From: Baffinella frigidus
Taxonomy: Eukaryota; Cryptophyceae; Cryptomonadales; Baffinellaceae
Length of the DNA: 12,599 nt
Assembly (NCBI GenBank): GCA_026770585.1
Contig: MU648127.1
Coordinates: forward strand, 2,743-15,341
Direction: 5' to 3'
The translations under genes were made by a program, and so were the position numbers. This document shows positions 6,439 to 12,350 of the stretch, in pieces. The notes below the pieces were generated by a model that was given only the letters and a program-made list of their open reading frames with translations, did not search any database and was not told the DNA's origin. Numbering within the stretch: position 1 is the stretch's first letter; every line of letters starts with the position of its first letter.

Positions 6439-6542
6439 TATCCCTTAAGTGCCCAGTAGGCTCATATGCCCTACGGTAGGGCCCTAGGACCTGCCTAGGA
6501 CCTCTAGGCCCTCAAATTTGTGGGCATGGCCACTTATGCGAT
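6439..6542. repeat. Foldback element, CCCTTAAGTGCCC family, second copy
   Basis: Left end TATCCCTTAAGTGCCCAGTA is followed by GGCTCATATGCCCTACGGTA and a CCTAGGACC core. The right end GTGGGCATGGCCACTTATGC is a degenerate inverted match. See 6077-6180 and 7402-7504. Confidence 0.65.
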
Positions 6543-6582
6543 AAAGCACCAAGGGCGGGCGGTTAGGAACTGTGAGGGGGCA

Positions 6583-6600
6583 GGGGGGGGGGGGGGGGGG
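6583..6600 (+). repeat. 18-base G homopolymer
   Basis: Uninterrupted G run inside a G-rich spacer (6545-6625) resembling the 5795-6075 spacer. It is a likely sequencing or assembly length uncertainty. Confidence 0.9.
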
Positions 6601-6668
6601 CAGGGGGAACAGGAGGAGGTGGATAGCACGAATGGTCAACGAACCTGACTGAGGCAGCGCTGGATGTT

Positions 6669-6831
6669 CATAGGCTAACGGCCTGAAAATGGGGTAGTTA
6701 GGCATACGTCATTGCCTAGGACCTCCTACCGTAGGCCGAGGGATCCTAGGACCAAAAAGTCTCGGCCTACGGTAGGAGGTCCTAGGCAATGCCGTTGGCC
6801 TAACTACCCCATTTTCAGGCCGTTACCCTAT
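6669..6831. repeat. Long foldback element with a perfect 30-bp inner stem
   Basis: Outer arms CATAGGCTAACGGCCTGAAA... (6669-6702) and 6798-6831. The inner arms 6711-6740 and 6761-6790 are perfect reverse complements over 30 bp around a 20-base loop. The inner right arm shares a 31-bp identical block, GGCCTACGGTAGGAGGTCCT and onward, with 10261-10291. Confidence 0.9.
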
Positions 6832-6842
6832 TAATGTGTGTG

Positions 6843-6924
6843 AGTTGACATGCTGGGTGTGTGGTACAAATTCGACAACTGTGGAGCGGAAAAGAGCCCG
6901 GTCTCACAAAATTCGTGAGCACAA
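6843..6924 (+). other. Coding-like repeat, copy 1 (CxxC...HxxxxxH peptide)
   Basis: This 82-bp segment recurs without indels at 7698-7779 on the minus strand. It reads LTCWVCGTNSTTVERKRARS then HKIREHK, with a C-x2-C and H-x5-H arrangement suggestive of a small zinc-binding motif plus a basic stretch. In the second copy the first Cys is Ser. It could be a captured exon or part of a transposon; no family was recognised. Confidence 0.4.
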
Positions 6925-6963
6925 GGAGTCGCCTCCCCCCAGGACCGAGGACCCTACCGTACA

Positions 6964-7091
6964 GCCACGCCAGAGGGCTCGAAACATCCACTTTTGACAT
7001 CGTTTAGGGGAAACACCCTGAAACCTAAAGTCAATGACGCCAGATCTGGTGTGGATAAGCCGTCGGCTTCCCTCGAGCCCTCTTGCGTGGA
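6964..7091. repeat. Foldback element, CCACGCCAGAGGGCTCGA family
   Basis: Ends CCACGCCAGAGGGCTCGA and the complement of TCGAGCCCTCTTGCGTGG, with an internal CCAGATCTGG palindrome. Its reverse complement aligns along most of its length with 485-600, and its ends match those of 2151-2284 and the short 8418-8450 copy. Confidence 0.85.
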
Positions 7092-7348
7092 GTGTAACCT
7101 CGAAATAAAGAACACGCATGTAGGCCAATACCTAGATCCCAAGCGTGGTCCTACCACACGAGGCTAACAAGGCGAACAGAATAAAACCCGGGGGCTGTAC
7201 AAGTAGGCCTATCCCTAAGTGATTTATAACCGACCGACCGCTGAGCGGTCGGTAACGTGATTATTTCCCTACAAAACTTTAAAAGCCCCTTTTATTCTGT
7301 TCGCCTGGGTAGCCTCGTGTGGTAGGGGGGGGGCGTTCTTAAATTCGA
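7089..7348. repeat. Outer inverted repeat around a nested foldback element
   Basis: CCTCGAAATAAAGAACACGC (7089-7108) faces the inverted GGGCGTTCTTAAATTCGAGG (7329-7348), the same arm type as in 5671-5794. The element at 7151-7325 lies inside, consistent with insertion of one element into another. Confidence 0.6.
7151..7325. repeat. Foldback element, CTACCACACGAGGCT ends
   Basis: Arms 7151-7186 and 7290-7325 (CTACCACACGAGGCT...GGCGAACAGAATAAAA) match over 36 bp with only the 4-5 base middle differing. A near-perfect palindrome ACCGACCGCTGAGCGGTCGG lies in the centre (7233-7252). Confidence 0.9.
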
Positions 7349-7401
7349 GGTACATGTGATGCACCCCTCTCTGAATGTGATGTACCCCTCTCTGAACCGG
7401 C

Positions 7402-7504
7402 ATCCCTTAAGTGGCCAGTAGGCTCGTTCGCCCTACCGTTGGGCCCTAAAACCTGCCTACAATCTCTTGGCGGTCAATGATGACCGCCTCGCCACTTAAG
7501 GGAT
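7402..7504. repeat. Foldback element, CCCTTAAGTGGC family, perfect ends
   Basis: ATCCCTTAAGTGGC (7402-7415) and GCCACTTAAGGGAT (7491-7504) are perfect inverted repeats; GGCGGTCA/TGACCGCC forms an inner hairpin (7469-7488). Third member of the family at 6077 and 6439. Confidence 0.85.
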
Positions 7505-7678
7505 AGACCTACTGAAGGGTCCTTTGGGGGGTGCGCCTCCTTATGAGCAAGACCTCCCTCTAGGTCCTGCCAAATTCCAAGCTCCGCGTGGGAGAGAGAC
7601 CTTTATTAATACCAACGCACCCCCACCGAGACTGTGTCTGCATCAAGCCACCCGGTGCAGAGGATCGTGGCATCTCCT

Positions 7679-7813
7679 AGCTCTGCCTCAGCCGATTTGT
7701 GCTCACCAATTTGGTGAGCCCGGGCGCGTTTCCGCTCCAAAGTAGACGGAGTTGTACCGCACACCCAGGATGCCAACTTAGATATATTCACACGAGCTGC
7801 CTGAGGCAGAGCT
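7679..7813. repeat. Inverted-repeat unit carrying copy 2 of the CxxC-type repeat
   Basis: AGCTCTGCCTCAG (7679-7691) and CTGAGGCAGAGCT (7801-7813) are perfect 13-bp inverted repeats. Between them, 7698-7779 on the minus strand is the second copy of the 6843-6924 segment (WVCGTTPSTLERKRAR...HQIGEHK). The unit overlaps the last codons of the ankyrin gene, so it may have supplied that gene's present C terminus and stop. Confidence 0.6.
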
Positions 7814-8069
7814 GGAAGTGGACATGCGGCGCCTTGGAAGGCCCTCCGGCGAGGTTTTCGGGAGGCCCTGGAGAGTTGTTTTTGGAAAGCAGAAAGGGGG
7901 CCCAGCATGGTGCGAGGCAGGTGCACTTGATGATTCCCCGTGGTGCTGAAGCAGCCGCCGCACCTTCTCGTGACCCAACGCCTCAGCGCACTGCAGCGGC
8001 GTCGCGTCACAGTTGTTCTCTGCCGATGCGTCCGCCCTGGTTTTGGGTTTGTGGTCTGGGGTTTAGGGT

Positions 8070-8129
<60 letters not shown>

Positions 8130-8789
8130 GGTTTACCCGTGCTCAAGAAGCAGCTGCGCAATGGCCACGTGGCCCTGAGGGGGGGGACGCGAGGGTTAAC
8201 AAGTTGACAAACACGACCGTTTCACGCCAGGGGGTGGGACGAGACGTGAGGGCTATGGCACCCCGTAACGACCCCGCACCTGAGAAGCAGCCCAATGCAG
8301 TGGCGTCTCGCCAGCCGTGGACTGGGCCGACACGTTCGCTCCGGACGTAAGAAGCAGCCGCACCGTGTCCTCGTGCCCTGTCACAAGACGTGCGTGAGAA
8401 TCGAAGTCCGTTTCCCTCTGGCGTGGTTTTCGCCCCAGAAGCCACGCCAGTCAAGAAATGTGTTAGAATCCCGCCTGGGCTACATGAATTAAGGGTACGC
8501 GACTAGGTCTACGCTAGACGCTGGCTTTTCGGAAAGGGCAGCATCTCAGATGGCAGGGCGTGACCGCCAAATGCCGCCACGTGCAGGGGCGACGTCCCCA
8601 TCGGTCCGATTGGCTTCTCGATGTCGGCGCCAGTCGCCAGCAACGCAAGCACCTCCTGAGTGTTGCCATCGGCCGATGCGGTCCAGAGCGCGGGCGGTCG
8701 CCGAGACGTGGGATTTGCCATGTCTATGGCAGGGGCGCCGCACTGCCACATTCGTATCACCTGCTCCATTCCACCCATCGCCGATCCCC
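7778..8789 (-). CDS. Ankyrin-repeat protein, four exons
   Basis: Minus-strand exons 8789-8565, 8377-8280, 8174-8137 and 8036-7778 join in one frame (about 205 codons) with GT-AG borders: GGCG|GTCACG...GACAG|GGCACG; TCTCAG|GTGCGG...CCTCAG|GGCCAC; CACGG|GTAAAC...ACCAG|GGCGGA. The product is a run of about four to five ankyrin repeats, with pieces such as TSPLHVAAFGGHEDTVRLLL, SGANVSAQSTAGETPLHWAA, GHVAIAQLLLEHGADASAEN and DATPLQCAEALGHEKVRRLL. The TPLH/GH/LLL.GA consensus continues uninterrupted across all three introns, which validates the splice sites. Ankyrin repeats are protein-binding scaffolds; no other domain is visible. An ATG at codon 4 of the first exon is a possible start, but the gene may extend upstream. 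The tail after LQHHGESSS is low-complexity, and its last 12 codons overlap the inverted-repeat unit at 7679-7813. Confidence 0.8.
8037..8136 (-). repeat. 100-bp intron composed of CCCTCAA heptamers
   Basis: On the minus strand the third ankyrin-gene intron starts GTAAACCCTCAACCC and contains nine consecutive CCCTCAA units (plus coordinates 8069-8131). It passes through CCCTAAACCCC and ends CAAACCCAAAACCAG. The flanking codons join as LLEHG|ADASAE, the standard ankyrin consensus, so the repeat is exactly intronic. Confidence 0.9.
8418..8450. repeat. Minimal foldback of the CCACGCCAG family in an intron
   Basis: CTGGCGTGG and CCACGCCAG form 9-bp inverted ends around 15 bp. The terminal sequence matches 6964-7091 and 2151-2284. 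It lies in the first ankyrin-gene intron (8378-8564). Confidence 0.55.
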
Positions 8790-8814
8790 CTTGTGTTTGA
8801 TGCGCACAGCAAAG

Positions 8815-8838
8815 TTGGTAGGTGCAAGCACCTACCAA
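8815..8838. repeat. 10-bp perfect hairpin
   Basis: TTGGTAGGTG, CAAG, CACCTACCAA. It lies 25 bp upstream (minus sense) of the first ankyrin exon, followed by partial direct repeats of CACCTACCAAC. Confidence 0.7.
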
Positions 8839-9034
8839 CCACCTACCAACCAACAGCCTGATCGGTACCGTTTTTTTTTCACGGCCATTATCGGTGAAAA
8901 TGAACATTTCAGATTTTGAAGATCACCGTTAAGGAGCGTTCTTGTCTCGTGACAGGACGGCAGAGAAAATCTCATTCACTCAAACCAAGGTAAACCACGC
9001 CTCCCCGCGCTCCCTCTTGACCGGCAAGGATCCT

Positions 9035-9085
9035 TGCCGATCGCCCTTGTGTGCCGATCGCCCTTGTGTGCCGATCGCCCTGGTG
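9035..9085 (+). repeat. 17-bp tandem repeat, three copies
   Basis: TGCCGATCGCCCTTGTG at 9035, 9052 and 9069, the last with one change. Open in all plus-strand frames, so it lengthens the frame leading into 9178 without being evidence for coding. Confidence 0.9.
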
Positions 9086-9177
9086 TGCGCTGCAAGCACG
9101 TCCTCTTGTGGCCGGGGCTTCTCTCCTGGTGCGTCCCATCACATGCCGTGATGCGCCCCCCTCCCACACTCGGCAGC

Positions 9178-9441
9178 ATGAGCCCGTACACAACGTGTGG
9201 ACCTGCAACCTACCCACGGCGGCAGACGGCGGCGGCGGTCGCCAGGGCTGATGAACCTACCATGGCCAAGGCTGCCTCCGACATCTACAACGCGGCACGC
9301 ACAATCATCAAGCTGAGAAAGCTCTCAGTGCAGCGGCGTCTCTCCAGCTTTGGACTGGGACGAGAGGGAGGACGAGAGGGAGGACGAGAGGAAGAGCCGA
9401 GAGCTCCCTCGTCACCTATGGTGGGAGTTAAAAAAAACTAA
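9178..9441 (+). CDS. Hypothetical protein or exon, duplicated downstream
   Basis: Open frame of 87 codons starting MSPYTTCGPATYPRR just after a splice-like GGCAGC. It contains a helical, Ala/Arg-rich section (MAKAASDIYNAARTIIKLRK), then a GREGG repeat from a GGACGAGAG microsatellite, and ends inside a dispersed CCTAAAGGA repeat, so its 3' end is unlikely to be the original one. The MAKAAS..YNAAR segment (9262-9300) recurs as MARAAYYMYTAAR at 9540-9578, which suggests a real exon that was locally duplicated. I do not recognise a family. Confidence 0.35.
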   Translation: MSPYTTCGPATYPRRQTAAAVARADEPTMAKAASDIYNAARTIIKLRKLSVQRRLSSFGLGREGGREGGREEEPRAPSSPMVGVKKN

Positions 9442-9460
9442 AGAACCTAAAGGACGAGCC

Positions 9461-9488
9461 GAGAGCTCTCTCACGTGAGAGAGCTCTC
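9461..9488. repeat. 28-bp perfect palindrome
   Basis: GAGAGCTCTCTCAC directly followed by its reverse complement GTGAGAGAGCTCTC. Related GAGAGCTCTC motifs stand at about 9395, 9624 and 9730, bordering the duplicated exon pieces and the telomere-like block. Confidence 0.95.
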
Positions 9489-9490
9489 GA

Positions 9491-9578
9491 GAGCGGCACT
9501 TCCCACCAAGCATGCGCACGCGAAGATTCAGCACCCACGATGGCCAGGGCTGCCTACTACATGTACACCGCGGCACGC
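9491..9578 (+). pseudogene. Duplicate exon fragments (MARAAYYMYTAAR and KHAHAK)
   Basis: 9540-9578 repeats 9262-9300 with several substitutions but no indel. 9481-9529 (GAGCTCTCGAGAGCGGCA...AAGCATGCGCACGCGAAG) is similar to 9732-9779 (GAGCTCTCGAGATCGGCC...AAGTATGCGAAGTCGAAG). Pieces of one sequence therefore appear before and after the telomere-like block at 9634. Not a complete gene. Confidence 0.5.
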
Positions 9579-9633
9579 GTGGTTTGGAGTGACATCCGTA
9601 TCCGAGACCTCTCTCGTCACGAGCAGAGAGCTC

Positions 9634-9718
9634 TGGGGTTTGGGGTTTAGGGTTTAGGGTTCAGGGTTCAGGGTTTAGGGTTTAGGGTTTAGGGTTTAGG
9701 GTTTAGGGTACAGGGTTT
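9634..9718 (+). repeat. Telomere-like GGGTTTA block
   Basis: About twelve units of GGGTTTA with GGGTTCA and GGGTACA variants, sharply bounded by AGAGAGCTCTG on the left and CTCTCACGAGGAGAGCTCTC on the right. Confidence 0.9.
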
Positions 9719-10009
9719 ACTCTCACGAGGAGAGCTCTCGAGATCGGCCCATGCCATCAAGTATGCGAAGTCGAAGATGCTGCTCAAGTCGGGATGCTGG
9801 ATAATTTATTGATTACAAGACCAGCATGACCACATTCTAAGACCCTCTTGTGGGGGTTTTGGTGTGACTAGGATACTGTGGTTCTGACGGGAGAACTTGG
9901 ACGGCATTCGACACGCTTTTAGTTAGCCGTGCCACATCGAGTCGTGAGCTCGCTCTGGTCGCTTTAAGTGCTGCCTCATTTAGTACCTGTATCGAGAGTA
10001 ATAAACAAA

Positions 10010-10042
10010 AAGAAGAAGAAGAAGAAGAAGAAGAAGAAGAAG
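10010..10042 (+). repeat. (AGA)n microsatellite
   Basis: Eleven AGA units, bordered by the 10-bp direct repeat GCTTTAAGTG at 9961-9970 and 10042-10051. Confidence 0.95.
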
Positions 10043-10128
10043 CTTTAAGTGTATGGTTAGAATTAGGAGTCCACATCACAGACCTCTGTCGGCGTCCGAA
10101 ACCCCGGGATCTGAGTACGTTCATTGGG

Positions 10129-10322
10129 AAACCCACGGAAAGTTCGGTAGTTGTTTCCCTACGGATTTAGGTAGGGAAACCGTAGTTTCCCTACGGATTT
10201 AGGTAGAACCTACCTACCGTAGGCCATAGGGCTCCTAGGACCAAAATGTCCTAGGATTTTGGCCTACGGTAGGAGGTCCTAGGCAATGCCGTAGGAGAAA
10301 CTACCGAACTTTCCGTGGGTTT
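10129..10322. repeat. Foldback element with perfect 24-bp ends, nested
   Basis: AAACCCACGGAAAGTTCGGT... (10129-10152) and its exact complement at 10299-10322. The middle contains CCTACCGTAGGCC/GGCCTACGGTAGG and TCCTAGGACC palindromes, and a 31-bp block identical to part of 6669-6831. A 23-bp direct duplication, GTTTCCCTACGGATTTAGGT..., is present at 10153 and 10185. Confidence 0.9.
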
Positions 10323-10488
10323 TACGACTAACGTAGTCATGCTGGTCTTGTAATCAATGACCTCTCTCTGCGCAAAGACAGCCTCGGCTGGGGTGGATGT
10401 CGGCCGTGTTTTCAGGAATGATAAAGGTCTCTCTCAAGAAACAAAATTAGGCGTCCAAGTCGGTCTCTTTGAGGAAATAGCCGAACCT

Positions 10489-10593
10489 GAGGTGGCACCA
10501 AAGCGGGCCCGTCCCGTCCGACGAGCTAGTTGAAATCCGGACGTTTTTTGTACGGGCCAGTCCCGAGGTGGCACCAAAGCGGGCCCGTCCCGT
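10489..10593 (+). repeat. Two 29-bp identical direct repeats, 76 bp apart
   Basis: GAGGTGGCACCAAAGCGGGC... occurs exactly at 10489-10517 and 10565-10593. In one plus frame both read PEVAPKRARPV, with FEEIA preceding the first. It may be remnant coding sequence, but stops follow each copy and no family is recognisable. Confidence 0.6.
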
Positions 10594-10859
10594 TTCGTTT
10601 TTTTTAAGCCAAAACCCCTCTTTTTTCCCGTTGGCATATGTTGGGAGCATTTAAAACCTAAAGGACCTAAAGGACCACTGGTCACAGAGACTCTTTCTTC
10701 TACGACCAGGCCGGCTGCTTGCACACAATGCCCTTGGTTCGCACGGATGGCAAGGTGCGTAGGCGGTACCCGGTACGTTGCAACCGGGGCAGCAGCAAGC
10801 CCAAGGTGCACAGCAATGCGCCCCGGGCGTATGCAATGCGCCCCAGGCGCACGCCGGCG

Positions 10860-11600
10860 CACACAGTAATGCGCCCCGGTTCTCCTGTCACACCACCGTT
10901 TCTATCGGTCTTCTTCGTCTGCGTTTGAAGTCGATTGTAAGCTGCTTGGTCGATTTTCTGTTCGTTTCTCAGTGTAGTTTTAAAATCCGGTGGTCATCAA
11001 CATGCTCCAAATATTCATACCTCCGTTGATATCTGTCCCAAAGCGGTCAGGCTCCACCATAGTACGTCCTAGTCGGGTTAGAGACTTCTCCGACACACGC
11101 GCGCACCCACAGCAGCTGCAGAGCCGGGCCAAGGACGGGCCCCGCGTTTGATCCTGTTTGGGACGCCAATACCGGTGACTGAGGAGCCGCTGGTGCACCC
11201 AGACTCACGCCACATCCCACCCCCTGAGTGCTGCGTAGGGCTCAGGGACCACAGCTCATGGGCGGGGCGCACCCTGGAGCGAGTTCGTCCGCGTTTCCTG
11301 GGGCTTGTGCGAGAGGGACCGCGTAGCAAAGTCGTGCACGCGTGTCAGGCGGCCAGGAGTTGATTCAGAGCGACCCGCAAGACCCGTACGCCACCCTAAT
11401 GGGCTGAGGCGGCGCGCGCCAGAGGCAGCTGGGGCGCGGCCAAGGGCCTCCAGAAGCTGGCACCCGAACCAAATCGAGGGAAACTGGCACGAGCCTGCAC
11501 AGATGCGCGCCCCGGCTGTGGGGCGATGCGTCCACGGGATAGATGCTAGCCGTTTCTCGAGCATGCGCGCTCCACTGCCCCCCCGGGTAGGCTCCTGTCC
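10860..11600. other. No recognisable gene
   Basis: AT-richer stretch (10890-11060), then GC-rich sequence. Several short open frames exist on both strands (for example one ending MNIWSMLMTTGF on the minus strand at 10980, and one running through AFDPVWDANTGD on the plus strand near 11150), but none has a motif, clear splice partners or a repeat copy to support it. Confidence 0.5.
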
Positions 11601-11617
11601 GGCACCCTTTAGGTTCT

Positions 11618-11764
11618 TTAGGTCCTTTAGGTTCTTTCAACTCCCACCATAGGTGGACACCGGAACTTGTTCTGCAGAAAAGCCATGCTTCCTTTAGGTC
11701 CTTTAGGTTCTTCGAGCTCCCAACATAGGCCGACACCGGAAATGTTTCTGTAGAAAGGCCATGC
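11618..11764 (-). repeat. Two tandem copies of the CCTATGTTGGGAGCTCGAAG repeat
   Basis: On the minus strand, 11764-11690 and 11688-11618 each contain GCATGG/CTTTCTGCAG...TTCCGGTGTC, CCTATG(T/G)TGGGAG and the CCTAAAGGACCTAAAG tail. They are about 73 bp apart and slightly diverged. The solitary element end at 11774-11816 follows directly. Confidence 0.8.
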
Positions 11765-12010
11765 AACCAAGAGAATTTATTGATTACAAGTCCAGCATGA
11801 CCACATTCTAAGACCCCTTGCGTTTTTTTTGGTACTACAAGGATCTGAAATTATCTCACGCACTACACGTTGTTGTAGAACGGAGACCAAGTCGCGAACA
11901 CCCCCGTCTCGGGGCAAAGGACAGCCCCGTTCCTGCGGGACCCCCAATTGTTGACGACGCGGACCCGGGGCCGGTAGCCCTCGCCGCAGTCGCTCACCAG
12001 ACAGCCAGCG

Positions 12011-12235
12011 TCAGGCGCGCATCTCATCTGCGGAAAGACCGCTTCGACGCCTCCACCAGCGCGTTGCCGCCGTTGTCTGCCTCAGCACCATCCCCCCAGT
12101 CATCCACCAGGCAAACAGACACAGCGTCGCGGCACTATCCCCCGACATACTCCCCAGCGTGTCCGAAACGAAAGGCACGACGATGTGCTCAGTCTCTGCC
12201 CACGCGTGCTTGAGGCTCTTATACTGCGCTCGCCG
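12011..12235 (-). pseudogene. Probable retroelement (reverse transcriptase ORF) C-terminal fragment
   Basis: One minus-strand frame is open from at least 12235 to a TGA at 12011-12013. It reads RRAQYKSLKHAWAETEHIVV, then PFVSDTLGSMSGDSAATLCL, and ends RRRSGLSADEMRA. The run Y..L......F/VVPFV.DT.G followed by a helical Ala/Arg-rich tail resembles the extreme C terminus of non-LTR reverse transcriptase ORFs in algae and protists. This is resemblance from memory of the pattern, not a search. No catalytic RT motif is in the window, so it would be a 5'-truncated remnant. The plus-strand 131-codon frame over the same region is Pro/Ser/Arg-rich and looks like its shadow. Confidence 0.35.
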
Positions 12236-12271
12236 GCACGGGCGCGCCGGCGAGCGCCGTATAAGAGCCTC
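12212..12271. repeat. 26-bp inverted repeat (hairpin) at the 5' side of the retroelement fragment
   Basis: GAGGCTCTTATACTGCGCTC... (12212-12237) pairs with 12246-12271 with a single mismatch around an 8-base GC-rich loop. The left arm belongs to the open frame (codons for RRAQYKSL), so the right arm is an inverted copy of coding sequence. Confidence 0.9.
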
Positions 12272-12350
12272 GCGGATTTTCTTTAGGTCCTTTAGGTTCT
12301 TTTAACTCCCACCATAGGCGGACACCGGAACTTGTTCTGTAGAACTTGTT

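Larger units (their letters stand above)
9808..10359. mobile_element. Composite non-autonomous element with 27-bp terminal inverted repeats
   Basis: TATTGATTACAAGACCAGCA... (9808-9834) matches the reverse complement of 10333-10359 at about 25 of 27 positions. No transposase frame is visible inside. A (GAA)n microsatellite (10010-10042) and a nested foldback element (10129-10322) occupy much of it. A solitary copy of the left end stands at 11774-11816 (AATTTATTGATTACAAG...CATTCTAAGACCC), so the family is repeated. Confidence 0.65.

Noticed and set aside
11863-12134. Two minus-strand frames with a shared DA..CLV.D.G.G pattern (12134-12024 and 12027-11863)
   Set aside because: Tempting as a protein repeat, but they lie in different frames, overlap, and the first competes with the more convincing retroelement frame over the same bases.
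11818-12213. 131-codon plus-strand frame
   Set aside because: Pro/Ser/Arg-rich composition typical of an antisense shadow; the minus strand has a better candidate (retroelement C-terminal fragment). It also starts within a repeat end.
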